A stretch of 64,000 nt of DNA from Campylobacteraceae bacterium. GTDB taxonomy: Bacteria > Campylobacterota > Campylobacteria > Campylobacterales > Arcobacteraceae. The notes beneath the pieces were generated by a model, which saw only the letters and a program-made list of their open reading frames with translations, made no database searches and was not told the DNA's origin. The DNA is taken from the NCBI GenBank assembly GCA_013215945.1, contig JABSOM010000009.1, positions 92,165 to 156,164 of the forward strand, in the 5' to 3' direction. Of the stretch, positions 45,943 through 55,165 are shown piece after piece. Position 1 is the stretch's first letter; the number at the start of each line of letters is the position of its first letter. Both the position numbers and the translations under genes were made by a program.

Positions 45943-46851
45943 ATGATAAAAAATGAAAATACTTTTACTTATTCTTCGCATGAAACGTTAATTTTACCCC
46001 AGGGTTTAAAAAATATGCCAAAAGTAAAAAGCCTTTTTCCTTTTATTAAAAATACTGGAATATTACATAAATGCATTAATGAAAATTTAATTAATGTAGA
46101 GTTTTATACTCAAAGTCATGTAATAATCTATAATATAGCAGGTATTGAAACCATTACTTCCTATGATTGTAAATCAATAGAAATAAAAGAGAAAGACTTA
46201 CTTTTTTTGCCTAAAGACAATTATTTAATATCAGATTTTATAAAAAACAATAAACAATTAGAGGCATATATGTTTTTTTTAGATGATGATATCATTGAAA
46301 CATTTTTGTCAAAACAAAAAAAGGTCAAACACAGTCCCAAAAATAAAGAAACATTTTATAAAATGCCTTCTACCCTAACAATAGATGAGTATATTAAAAC
46401 ATTAAAAAATACGAGTAAAACAATGCAACATTCATCCAATTTTTTGGAAATTAAAATACTTGAGTTTTTATATTTAATCGATAATGAAGATACACATAAA
46501 AGACTTCAAGATTTTCTAAGTTACAATAATACGTACAAAGACAAAAGAAACATTAGTTCACTAATGAAAAGATATTATCTCAACAATTTTTCTATTCAAG
46601 ATTTTGCAACTTTATCTGGGCGTTCTTTATCATCTTTTCACAGAGATTTTAAAACAATTTACCATACAACTCCCCATCAATTTTTAATAAACTTAAAAAT
46701 GCAACATGCCAATAAAGTACTTAAAGAAGAGAATAAAACAATAAGTGAAATAGCCAGTGATTTAGGGTATGAAAACATCTCACATTTTATTAAAGCCTAC
46801 AAAAATAAATACAATATCACTCCCAAACAAAAACAAAAAAACTACCTTTGA
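45943..46851 (+). CDS. AraC-family transcription regulator
   Basis: 302 residues. The N-terminal 190 residues resemble the ligand domain of AraC proteins without a clear subfamily; the C-terminal double helix-turn-helix reads FSIQDFATLSGRSLSSFHR and ISEIASDLGYENISHFIKAY, ending with the ITPKQ motif. It may regulate the divergent EamA gene and the ABM-domain gene 87 bases downstream. No strong ribosome site is visible. Confidence 0.85.
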   Translation: MIKNENTFTYSSHETLILPQGLKNMPKVKSLFPFIKNTGILHKCINENLINVEFYTQSHVIIYNIAGIETITSYDCKSIEIKEKDLLFLPKDNYLISDFIKNNKQLEAYMFFLDDDIIETFLSKQKKVKHSPKNKETFYKMPSTLTIDEYIKTLKNTSKTMQHSSNFLEIKILEFLYLIDNEDTHKRLQDFLSYNNTYKDKRNISSLMKRYYLNNFSIQDFATLSGRSLSSFHRDFKTIYHTTPHQFLINLKMQHANKVLKEENKTISEIASDLGYENISHFIKAYKNKYNITPKQKQKNYL

Positions 46852-46938
46852 CATAAAAACGTTATTTTTAAACGTAGAAGAGTAGTTTCGTTTTTATTAT
46901 TGCTCTAAAATACTCTTATCTTAAAACAAGGAAAAAAT

Positions 46939-47229
46939 ATGAGTATTAAAGTGGTATTAAATTTAAATGTAGAAAGTAGTCTAAAAAAAGAATTTCTTCT
47001 TTTTTTAGATGAGAATCTTCCCAATGTAAGATCTTTTGATGGATGCAAGCATATTAAAGTATATTTTAATGAAAACAATTTAAGTATGGCAATTGATGAA
47101 TTTTGGGAAAATAAAGAAAAACATCAACAATATATTGAGTTTATTAAAAAAAATGGTCTTATGGAAAAACTACAATCTTATTTATCAAAAGAAGTTGAAG
47201 TAAATTATTTTGATATTTTAGATATTTAA
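46939..47229 (+). CDS. ABM-domain protein (YgiN-like monooxygenase fold)
   Basis: 96 residues with the antibiotic-biosynthesis monooxygenase fold: the pattern VRSFDGCKHIKVYFNE then EFWENKEKHQQYIEF, as in YgiN-like proteins, which act on quinones or sense reactive species. These small proteins form dimers. An AAGG site lies before the ATG. It follows the AraC gene and is probably regulated by it. Enzymatic activity is not certain, because many ABM proteins have no proven reaction. Confidence 0.75.
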   Translation: MSIKVVLNLNVESSLKKEFLLFLDENLPNVRSFDGCKHIKVYFNENNLSMAIDEFWENKEKHQQYIEFIKKNGLMEKLQSYLSKEVEVNYFDILDI

Positions 47230-47236
47230 TTAAATA

Positions 47237-48706
47237 TCAATTGGAATGGGGAGAAGATCGAACCAATCGATTTCTTCCTCCATCTTTTGCTTTATAAAGA
47301 AGTTCATCACACACACATAAAATATCATCAATATTTGTATATTCTGCTCTTGAACTCAGACCCAAAGAGATAGTAAATTTAATTTTTTTGTCATTTATTT
47401 TTATACTTGCTTGTTCGCATGCTTTTCTTATATTTTCAGAAATTGTATTAATCTTTTCTTCTTCTGTATTAAAAAAAGTGATACAAAACTCTTCCCCACC
47501 AATTCTAGCAAAAACCTCATCACTAATTACAGTATTAATAATCATACAAAACTCAATCAAAACCTTATCTCCAATAGCATGTCCATAAGTATCATTCACT
47601 TTTTTAAAGTGATCTATATCAATCATTAAAACATAAAAAGTTTTATTCTCTTTTATAGCTTGTGTTAATAACTTCTCACTTTTATTAAAATAACTCCGTC
47701 TATTGCATATTTTCGTCAAAGTATCTATATTCGCTAAGGTATAAAGTTTTTTATTACTTGTTTGCAGTTTTCGTAAGCTTTTACTTAATTGATGGGTTCT
47801 TCTGTTCACTTTTATTTCAAGCAGTTTATTATAATTTATTAATACTTTTTGACTTTTATAAATTATTAATGTAATAATAAAGAGAAAAAAAGCAGTGAAA
47901 GAATCTAGAATGAAAATTGTTTTTTCAGAATTATTAATGAGTTCTCTGTCACTTTTTGTAATAATAGAAAATACTGAATGATTAAATACATCATAAAAAG
48001 CAATAGTATTAATCAATTCTTTATCAAACAGTTGAGCGTTAAATTTAATATTTTTCAACAAAGACAATGATATTTCGTAATTTTCTTTGCTAAAAAGATA
48101 CTCTGAGAGTTTAATACTTTTAAATACTGTTGATATGTGATTTATGTTTTTATTCGTTATCACCTTTCCACTATATATCCAACCTTGAACACTACCTGTA
48201 AAATCACTTTTTAAAACCTCCGCTTTTACAATATACATAAAAAGAGAATTATACTTTATAATCGTACTAGTAGAGTTAAGCATAGAAAATTTATTTGTAA
48301 GTATTTTTTCAAAATCTTTATTATTCTTTTCTAAAACTTTCTCTTGATATTTTGAGAAAAGAACCTTGTTTTTTTTATTTAAATAAATTATAAAACTTGC
48401 ATCTAAAAGTTCTAGTGTGTTCGTTCCTTCTCTAAAGTTTTCATTAATATAATCTTTATTTCCATCTATCATAAAAGCATACGTATCATCCCATTTACTA
48501 TAATCATTTGTTATTTTTGTGATGTGTTCAAGATTATGGTTCATGCTATTTACGATTGTATTAACATTATTAAGATTTTGTTTTTTTTCCAGCTCCAAAG
48601 AATCATTAATAATAAATTTATAACTGCTATATGAGAATAATAATACAAACAAGAAAAAGGAAAAAATAAATATAAGTGCATTTAGTTTTACAGTAATAAA
48701 ATTCAT
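47237..48706 (-). CDS. Diguanylate cyclase with CHASE4-type sensor
   Basis: 489 residues. Membrane helix near 10-30, a periplasmic region with the CHASE4 look (NDYSKWDDTYAFMIDGN), a second helix near 265-285, a short coiled coil, and a GGDEF domain with RIGGEEF (about 402) and IDIDHFKKVNDTYGHAIGD. It produces cyclic di-GMP in response to an unknown external cue. An AAAAGGG site precedes the ATG. It ends 7 bases from the convergent ABM gene. Confidence 0.88.
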   Translation of the reverse strand: MNFITVKLNALIFIFSFFLFVLLFSYSSYKFIINDSLELEKKQNLNNVNTIVNSMNHNLEHITKITNDYSKWDDTYAFMIDGNKDYINENFREGTNTLELLDASFIIYLNKKNKVLFSKYQEKVLEKNNKDFEKILTNKFSMLNSTSTIIKYNSLFMYIVKAEVLKSDFTGSVQGWIYSGKVITNKNINHISTVFKSIKLSEYLFSKENYEISLSLLKNIKFNAQLFDKELINTIAFYDVFNHSVFSIITKSDRELINNSEKTIFILDSFTAFFLFIITLIIYKSQKVLINYNKLLEIKVNRRTHQLSKSLRKLQTSNKKLYTLANIDTLTKICNRRSYFNKSEKLLTQAIKENKTFYVLMIDIDHFKKVNDTYGHAIGDKVLIEFCMIINTVISDEVFARIGGEEFCITFFNTEEEKINTISENIRKACEQASIKINDKKIKFTISLGLSSRAEYTNIDDILCVCDELLYKAKDGGRNRLVRSSPHSN

Positions 48707-48827
48707 AAAATACCCTTTTATAAAAGCAGTATAAATAATATTAGTATTAAGTAACTTACATTATATTAAATATTTTACGTTATTATTTTTATATAATGTA
48801 AAATATTTTATAATCACCTACTAGACT

Positions 48828-50204
48828 TTATTCTCTTGCTTCATGCCAAATACGTGAAAACATCTCTAAAGCAGGCTCTAATTCTTCTTCCTTAAAAACA
48901 GCAAAACCCATTCTAATGGCATCCCAATCTCCTCCACAAACATCTTTTGCAAAATAAAGCTTTATTCTTTGTTTTTTTGCTAAGGTTTTTAGTTTAGAAA
49001 GATTCATAGCTACATTAGGATTAATAAGTATTGCTAAACCTGCACCTTGTGCTTCTATTTTTACACTCTCCCCTAGTTTTTCCTCTAAGAGAGATTTCAT
49101 TAAATTATGCTTTTTTCTATTAATGGTTCTAATTTTTCTTAAATGTTTATCCCAATGTCCTTCACTTATAAATTTCTCCAAGGTTATTTGTAACATTAAA
49201 GGAACAGTAGAAAAAACTCGCGTATAATGATTCTTATATATCTCAAGCAAGGGTTTAGGTAATACCATATAACTAACACGCAAAAAAGACGCAGACAAGG
49301 ACTTTGAAAACGTTCCTATATAAATCACTCTGTTTGATTTGTCTAAACCTTGTAAAGAAGGTACGGGTCTATTTACATAACTTAATTCGCTATCACAATC
49401 ATCTTCTATAATAAAACCATCGTTTTTATCTGCCCACGCAAGTAGTTTATACCTATTTGATACAGGCATAGTAACCCCTGTTGGATATTGATGAGAAGGA
49501 GTTACATAAACTAAGCGTGAATTCTGTTTCTCTAATTCATCAACCTTAATTCCATGTTTATCTATAGAAACTTTTTTTATATCATAACCATGGGAAAGAA
49601 ATGCATTTTTTGCCATATTATATCCAGGATTTTCAATGGATAAAGTGGTATACCTGTCATCTAATAACTTAGCTAATACTTCCATTGAATGTGTAAATCC
49701 ACAGCCAATAACTATTTGATTAGCAGAACAATTAACCCCTCTTGATTTATTAATATATTTTGCGATTTGTACGCGCAAACCCTCTTCTCCTTGCCCATTA
49801 TGGTAAGATCCGAAATCAAGACTTTCATCAATATATTTATTAAATAAACGTTTCCAGATTTTAATAGGAAAATTATTTTTACAAAGAGCTACGGGATTAA
49901 AATCGTATAAAAAACTTTCTTTTTTATCTTGCACTTCTTCTATCTTGATATTACTTTTAAAAACACTGGCATTAATGTCTTCTACTATATACCCTTTTTT
50001 AGGATAACTTTCAATATATCCTTCTACTACTAGTTGCGAATAAGCACTCTCTACTGTGGTTCTGCTTAAATTATAAACAGAGGCTAATTTTCTAAGAGAA
50101 GGTAGTTTATCCCCTACTTTGTAATTATCAATAATGTCTTTTTTTATTTGTGCATACAGCTGTAAATGTAAAGGAGTTTTATTTGATTGATTTATAAGAT
50201 ACAT
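48828..50204 (-). CDS. MocR/PdxR-type regulator
   Basis: 458 residues: a GntR-type winged helix (residues 1-75; GDKLPSLRKLASVYNLSRTTV) fused to an aminotransferase-fold domain with the PLP lysine in GTFSKSLSAS (about 298). These regulators sense PLP or PLP-amino acid adducts and often control a divergent neighbour. Here the divergent neighbour, 108 bases away, is the rhodanese-like protein gene. AAGGACAGATT precedes the ATG. Its effector and targets are not readable. Confidence 0.88.
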   Translation of the reverse strand: MYLINQSNKTPLHLQLYAQIKKDIIDNYKVGDKLPSLRKLASVYNLSRTTVESAYSQLVVEGYIESYPKKGYIVEDINASVFKSNIKIEEVQDKKESFLYDFNPVALCKNNFPIKIWKRLFNKYIDESLDFGSYHNGQGEEGLRVQIAKYINKSRGVNCSANQIVIGCGFTHSMEVLAKLLDDRYTTLSIENPGYNMAKNAFLSHGYDIKKVSIDKHGIKVDELEKQNSRLVYVTPSHQYPTGVTMPVSNRYKLLAWADKNDGFIIEDDCDSELSYVNRPVPSLQGLDKSNRVIYIGTFSKSLSASFLRVSYMVLPKPLLEIYKNHYTRVFSTVPLMLQITLEKFISEGHWDKHLRKIRTINRKKHNLMKSLLEEKLGESVKIEAQGAGLAILINPNVAMNLSKLKTLAKKQRIKLYFAKDVCGGDWDAIRMGFAVFKEEELEPALEMFSRIWHEARE

Positions 50205-50312
50205 AATCTGTCCTTGATATTTTTAATAATTTGTCACTTGGAAGAAGTCCAGTTTCATGTTAGGATAACACAAATTAAATTAATTTAGTAAAAAATATCA
50301 AAAGGTTAAAAA

Positions 50313-50735
50313 ATGAAAATTAAATTATTACAAACAATATTTCTGTTCATATCAATATCTTCAGTACATGCAAATGAAACATTTTTAATGGAACAAAAAG
50401 AACTAGAAAAAATGATAAAAAGCAATACAATATATGTAATTGAATTAGGAAAAAAATCTACATGGAATAAAAACACAGTGAATGTTAAAAACTTTCAAAG
50501 TATTTCTCAAGGTATTCTAGAGTTTAAAGTTTCAAAAATTGATTTTAATACATACAAAAAAGACAGTATTTTTGTTCTTTCTTCCCAAAAAAGGATTACA
50601 TCTCTTAATTTTCTAGAAAAACTAAAAGCCTTGGGTTTTAACAAAGTGAGGTATTTAAAAGATGGTAGTACAACATTAAAGGACATACTCCTAAATTTTA
50701 GAGGAATAAAACTTTTTTCTATGTTTACAAATTAG
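50313..50735 (+). CDS. Secreted rhodanese-like protein without the active cysteine
   Basis: 140 residues with a signal peptide cut near VHANE. The rest follows the rhodanese layout: an N-terminal KELEKMIKSN, IYVIELGKK strand, and the end SLNFLEKLKALGFNKVRYLKDG. In a working rhodanese, the active loop after the central strand is C-x(4)-R; here that place reads FVLSSQKRIT, with Ser for Cys, so sulfur transfer is unlikely. It may bind a ligand or partner in the periplasm. Fold assignment is by pattern and is moderately sure. Confidence 0.6.
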   Translation: MKIKLLQTIFLFISISSVHANETFLMEQKELEKMIKSNTIYVIELGKKSTWNKNTVNVKNFQSISQGILEFKVSKIDFNTYKKDSIFVLSSQKRITSLNFLEKLKALGFNKVRYLKDGSTTLKDILLNFRGIKLFSMFTN

Positions 50736-50740
50736 TGTAA

Positions 50741-50802
50741 AAAAAGTATAGGTTTAATTCTTAAGAATACAAAAGAAACAATATTTGTAAACATAAGAAT
50801 TA
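50741..50802 (-). pseudogene. Remnant of a second copy of the transporter gene at 53-54.3 kb
   Basis: These 62 bases align without gaps to 53256-53317, inside the membrane transporter gene, with 9 mismatches. Read on the minus strand both give the same open stretch: LMFTSIVSFMFLGINPIL (about residues 339-357 of the transporter) against LMFTNIVSFVFLRIKPIL here. The frame is kept but closes on both sides within a few codons. It is a leftover of a homologous gene, between the rhodanese-like gene and the PAS kinase gene. It also forms a 10-base stem (50754-50763 with 50794-50803). Confidence 0.7.
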
Positions 50803-50818
50803 AGTCAAGGTATTAATA

Positions 50819-52687
50819 TTAAAAGTCTATAATAAATTTAACCCCTGCACCTTCTTGGCTATCACAAGAGATATTACCTTTTAGCTGAGTGGTAATAATA
50901 TTATAAATAATATTTAGCCCCAATCCTGTTCCCCCTTTATTTCGATTGGTAGTAAAAAAAGGATCAAATATTTTATTTAGGTTTTCTTTTTTTATGCCTT
51001 TACCGTAGTCTTTATAAACAATACGTATTTTTTTCTTCTCTTTTGTTAACTCTATACGAATAAGACCATCTTCATTTTCTTCATAAGCATGATTTAAAGA
51101 ATTAAAAATTAAATTAGTAATAATTTGAGAAATAGCTCCAGGGTAGGAATCTAAAGATATTGATTCTTCTGCACTAACAATAACTTTTATATTTCTTTTT
51201 CTTAGTACACTGTTTATACTTATTAAAATTTCATCAATATAATTCTTAAGTTCAAAGCTTCGTTTTTCTTCACTTGTTTGATCGACTGATATTTGTTTGA
51301 AACTTTTAATAAGATGGTTACTTTTCTTCAAATTTAAGTATATTAAATGTGCAAGGTCATAACTATCATTTGTATACTCTATAAAATCATTTTGACTCAT
51401 ATCTTTGTTTTCAAATTTTTTTATAATATCTTTTGTAAGTTCTAAGAAGTGACTAGAACCAGTAATTCCAATACCTATGGGAGTATTTAGTTCATGTGCT
51501 ATGCCTGCAACTAAACCGCCCAAACTTGCCATTTTTTCAGATTCAATTAATTTATCTTGTGTTTGTTTTAGGTTTTCTAAGGATATCTCTAATTCATGGT
51601 TTGACTCTTCAAGTTCCACGGTTCTCTCATATACTTTCTTTTTAAGTTCAATATTGAAGTTTTCTATTTTTTCTTTAGCTTTGTTAATATCTGTAATATC
51701 AAAATAACTTCCCACTATCCATTCTACATTATTGTGAATATCCTTATAGGTGTTTTTATAAATAATAATATCTCTTAATTCATTTTTAGCATTTGGCAAT
51801 TTTATAGTAGAATAATTAGAACCACCTTTTTTAAGCAATTCAGTGTCAATACTATTTGTTTCTTCTGTATTTTTATCACCAAATAAATATTGTATGTTTT
51901 TTCCAATAATATCACTTTTATTTTTTCCACAAAAACTTGCAAATGAACTGTTACAATCAATAATTTTTCTTTTTTTATCTTTTATTAAAATAGGAATATT
52001 AACGGTATTCATTAATAATTCACGAAATATGATTTGTTTTTTCAGGCTTAATTGTTGATCTTTTATTGATGTTTGCATAAGTTTAAATTTGTTTGCTAAT
52101 AAACCTATTTCGTCTTTTCTATTAATATCTATTTGGGAGTCTAAATTTCCAGATGAAATTTCTGTCGTAACAGCAATTAGTTTTTTAATAGGTTTTATAA
52201 AACTATATATTATTGGTAGTATTGTAATAAGAAGGGAAAAATACAAAAGAATTGAAAACTGAAGAATATTATCTTTAATTCTTTTAATTTTTTCATTGAT
52301 TATACTTTTTGTATACGAAATTTTTAATTCACCTAAATTAAAAGAGTTAAAAGAAAGTGTAGATTTATTAATAATTAAATTTTTATTATTATTTGTTTTA
52401 TTATTTAAATTTATATTAATAATGGAGTTAATACCACGCAGGGTAATTTCTGTAATTTCTTCATCTCCATATAAAGCAGTAAGTGTGATTAACAGCATTT
52501 CATTATTCATCTCATAAAGTGCTTGAGTCACTGGTTTAATATACAGTTTATTATTATATTCAATTTTATTATTCAGTTTTTTTGTTAACAAATCACTTTG
52601 AACGAATATGATATAAGTAACTGTAATACTAAAAAACAATCCCATAATCAAAGAAATAGTAAGAAAAAGTTTAGTAAATAGACTCAC
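50819..52687 (-). CDS. Membrane sensor histidine kinase with HAMP and PAS
   Basis: 622 residues. Helices near 5-28 and 145-165 flank a short periplasmic domain; a HAMP follows (IKPIKKLIAVTTEISSGN), then a PAS domain near 220-340 (NTVNIPILIKDKKRKIIDCN), a coiled coil and the kinase core. The histidine is in GIAHELNTPIGIG and the ATP boxes are LIFNSLNHAYEE, DYGKGIKKE and GGTGLGLNI. Start GTG at 52687 with an AAAGG site. No response regulator gene is adjacent, so its partner is elsewhere. Confidence 0.88.
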   Translation of the reverse strand: MSLFTKLFLTISLIMGLFFSITVTYIIFVQSDLLTKKLNNKIEYNNKLYIKPVTQALYEMNNEMLLITLTALYGDEEITEITLRGINSIININLNNKTNNNKNLIINKSTLSFNSFNLGELKISYTKSIINEKIKRIKDNILQFSILLYFSLLITILPIIYSFIKPIKKLIAVTTEISSGNLDSQIDINRKDEIGLLANKFKLMQTSIKDQQLSLKKQIIFRELLMNTVNIPILIKDKKRKIIDCNSSFASFCGKNKSDIIGKNIQYLFGDKNTEETNSIDTELLKKGGSNYSTIKLPNAKNELRDIIIYKNTYKDIHNNVEWIVGSYFDITDINKAKEKIENFNIELKKKVYERTVELEESNHELEISLENLKQTQDKLIESEKMASLGGLVAGIAHELNTPIGIGITGSSHFLELTKDIIKKFENKDMSQNDFIEYTNDSYDLAHLIYLNLKKSNHLIKSFKQISVDQTSEEKRSFELKNYIDEILISINSVLRKRNIKVIVSAEESISLDSYPGAISQIITNLIFNSLNHAYEENEDGLIRIELTKEKKKIRIVYKDYGKGIKKENLNKIFDPFFTTNRNKGGTGLGLNIIYNIITTQLKGNISCDSQEGAGVKFIIDF

Positions 52688-53012
52688 TTAAAAACCTTTA
52701 AAATATTTTATTCTATTTATGAATATAAACTATTCATTTATTAATTAGCATACAAATAATTCATCTTTTTAGTTTTATCTTATAACTAATATACTTAAAA
52801 AAAGTTACACCATTATTAATTATCAATTGTATAACTTGTATTATAGTTACTATTAATAACTATATTAATAAGTTTTTTATACCGTAAGAGAAACATATGC
52901 CAAAAATTGTTATTGTTATTGAAGAGATGAAAAAAGATGGTAGTTTTGCAAAGATTTTAAATAAAAGTTTAAAATAAAACAAATATTCTTTTAAATATTG
53001 TTTTAATAAAAT
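52688..53012. other. Intergenic region between kinase and transporter genes
   Basis: 325 very AT-rich bases. The kinase promoter must lie here. The only candidate coding feature is the 26-codon frame at 52897-52977. No terminator with a good T tract was found for the leftward transporter gene. Confidence 0.5.
52897..52977 (+). pseudogene. 26-codon frame, possible end of a solute-binding protein
   Basis: ATG to TAA, 26 residues. The second half (IEEMKKDGSFAKILNKSLK) looks like the last helix of family-3 solute-binding proteins, where 'KKDGT..KI..KW' is common. Nothing upstream continues the frame, so if the resemblance is real it is a gene remnant. It could equally be chance or a tiny peptide. 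Confidence 0.3.
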
Positions 53013-54329
53013 CTAACTTAATATATGAAAACATAATATTATGCTTACACATATAAAATACGTAATAATATTGTAGTTTTTATTTATTTTAAAACTCAAC
53101 ATATTTCCACTTAAAGAAGAGGCTCTTGCTACTACTAAATTAGCCGCTGCAAAAGGTGAAAGCGTTGAGAACATTCCCCAAGATCCTACTAATATAGAAA
53201 CAGCAGTGATTGAGCTATATAATTCCATATTTACACCAAAAGAGACTATTCCTACAAAAAGTATGGGATTAATGCCTAAGAACATGAAAGAAACAATACT
53301 TGTAAACATAAGAACTACCAATAAACTTGTATTAAACATATTGTTTTTAAACAGGGCTTCAAATTGCGAATAATTTAAATATTGATTTAAACTAATATCT
53401 GCAAAAACGGAGGTGACTAAACCCGCCGTGCATAAAGCAAGTATTTCAAAACGCAAAGAAGGAATAGTACTTACAAAATGTTTTTTTGTATTTTCAAAAA
53501 AATCCACAAAAGCGCTGCTTTCAAGTACTAACCAAATAAGTGCTAAAAAAGGCAAAATCCAATGAATGATGATTTTTGAAGAAATATTAGAAAAGCTCAT
53601 TATACTTATAATGCTAAGACAAAAAAGAACAGCATAAATTAAAGCTTTTTTTTCTTTTTTAACATTTATTTTAGGAAAAATACTTGATACATTTGTTTCT
53701 TCTTTTGTTTTTAAAATAAAACAAGACAGAACAAACATAGGAATAATAAAAGTAAAAGCTAGCAAAACTAAATCAAACCATTTCAAGTTTGAAAAAGTCA
53801 ATAAAATAATAGGAGTAAAGTATGAATAAGGAGACCATGCTGGCGCAAAAGAAAAACCTCTATGAATCAATATTAGGTTTTTAGATAAAGATTTTTTATT
53901 TTTATTTTCTAACGATGAAACCAGAATAAGAAGACCACTAAGATTTAATAGTGCTCCTGATATATGTCCCAAAATATAAGAAAAAGCACTGCTTCTTTTT
54001 TTAGAAAAAAACCTTTGTAAGAAAAATTTTATATGTGAGTTATTTGATGCCAAAGCTACAAAAGAAATAGCAATCATTAAGGTTCCAAACTCAGCAGAAA
54101 GTACAAAAGCTTTTTTTAAAGCTAAAAAACTACCTTGTTGAAACAATAAGAATATTGAAAAAAAGACAAGGAGCCACAAAAAAAATTCTTTTTTTTGCAT
54201 GGAAAGAAGAAAACATAAGAGTCCAAAAAAACTAAAACTAAAAGCAAAAAAAGAGACGCCAAACATGGAGCCCATTAATCCACCAAGAGAAATAAACAGT
54301 ATTGCAAAATGATTGATTCTTAGGCGCAT
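53013..54329 (-). CDS. Membrane transporter-like protein, fourth gene of the ABC operon
   Basis: 438 residues with about 11-12 hydrophobic helices and a GFSFAPAWSPYSYFTP segment in the middle. The discontinuous helices with Pro, Ser and Gly (FLGINPILF; GSWGMFSTLSPFAAANL) recall the ion transporter superfamily, to which arsenite, citrate and NhaD carriers belong, but I do not recognise the family. AGAGGA precedes the ATG. It begins 44 bases after the ABC permease gene, so it is probably cotranscribed. A remnant of a second copy lies at 50.74 kb. Confidence 0.7.
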   Translation of the reverse strand: MRLRINHFAILFISLGGLMGSMFGVSFFAFSFSFFGLLCFLLSMQKKEFFLWLLVFFSIFLLFQQGSFLALKKAFVLSAEFGTLMIAISFVALASNNSHIKFFLQRFFSKKRSSAFSYILGHISGALLNLSGLLILVSSLENKNKKSLSKNLILIHRGFSFAPAWSPYSYFTPIILLTFSNLKWFDLVLLAFTFIIPMFVLSCFILKTKEETNVSSIFPKINVKKEKKALIYAVLFCLSIISIMSFSNISSKIIIHWILPFLALIWLVLESSAFVDFFENTKKHFVSTIPSLRFEILALCTAGLVTSVFADISLNQYLNYSQFEALFKNNMFNTSLLVVLMFTSIVSFMFLGINPILFVGIVSFGVNMELYSSITAVSILVGSWGMFSTLSPFAAANLVVARASSLSGNMLSFKINKNYNIITYFICVSIILCFHILS

Positions 54330-54373
54330 TGTTTATTAATCCTCTTAAATAAAAATCATTGTAAACTTAGGTC

Positions 54374-55165
54374 TTAGTTTCGCCAAGACAATAACTTCTT
54401 CTCAAGCAAAGCCACTAAATAACTAAGAAATACTCCCATTGCTGATAAAATACTAACTCCTACAAATAAACGCTCCAGATCATATAACGAACCAGCTTCT
54501 AAAACATAAGCCCCTATTCCATAACTTGCACCCAACATCTCAGCCGCAACCAAAAGAATAATTCCAATAGCCAAAGAAATTCTAATTCCGGATAATATTC
54601 CAGGCAAAGAACCAGGTAAAATGATATTCTTTACAATAGACATCCAAGATAATCCAAAACTTTGTCCCATTCGTATTAAGTTCCTATCTACATTATCAAC
54701 TGCTGCATATGTAGCAATTACTGTAGGAGTAAACGTACCCAAAGCAATTAATGCATATTTAGAGCCTTCATCAATACCAAACCATATTACAAACAAAGGC
54801 AATAAAGCAATTTTAGGCACGGGAAAAAGAGCAGAAATTAAAGGCAAAAAAGAAGCTCTTAAAGTAGAAAACAAAGCAATTAAAACTCCAATAATAATGC
54901 CTAAAAAAATCCCCAAACAAGAACCTACAATAAGTCGGGTAAAAGAAGGAATTAAATGTTCAAACAATAAACCCGAATCATATAATTCAACAAAAGCAGT
55001 AAATACACCAGAAGGACGTGGTAGAGTCAAATCAGAAATATAATTGTATCTCGTTCCAATTTCTAGTAAAACAATTAAAACAATAAAAGCAAAAGCACCT
55101 AAAAAAGGTATTTTTTTATAGACAAAACCTTTCGCTCTAAATTCAACTTCTTTTTTTTCAGGCAT
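54374..55165 (-). CDS. ABC permease (TauC/SsuC type)
   Basis: 263 residues from the ATG at 55165 (MPEKKEVEF), which has AAGGA eight bases upstream; a longer frame begins at 55186. About six helices, and the BPD_transp coupling loop near GQSFGLSWMSIVKNIILPGSLPGI (only the first half is quoted from the family). It forms the membrane pore of an importer for sulfonates, nitrate or related compounds. It overlaps the ATPase gene by 8 bases. Confidence 0.9.
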   Translation of the reverse strand: MPEKKEVEFRAKGFVYKKIPFLGAFAFIVLIVLLEIGTRYNYISDLTLPRPSGVFTAFVELYDSGLLFEHLIPSFTRLIVGSCLGIFLGIIIGVLIALFSTLRASFLPLISALFPVPKIALLPLFVIWFGIDEGSKYALIALGTFTPTVIATYAAVDNVDRNLIRMGQSFGLSWMSIVKNIILPGSLPGILSGIRISLAIGIILLVAAEMLGASYGIGAYVLEAGSLYDLERLFVGVSILSAMGVFLSYLVALLEKKLLSWRN

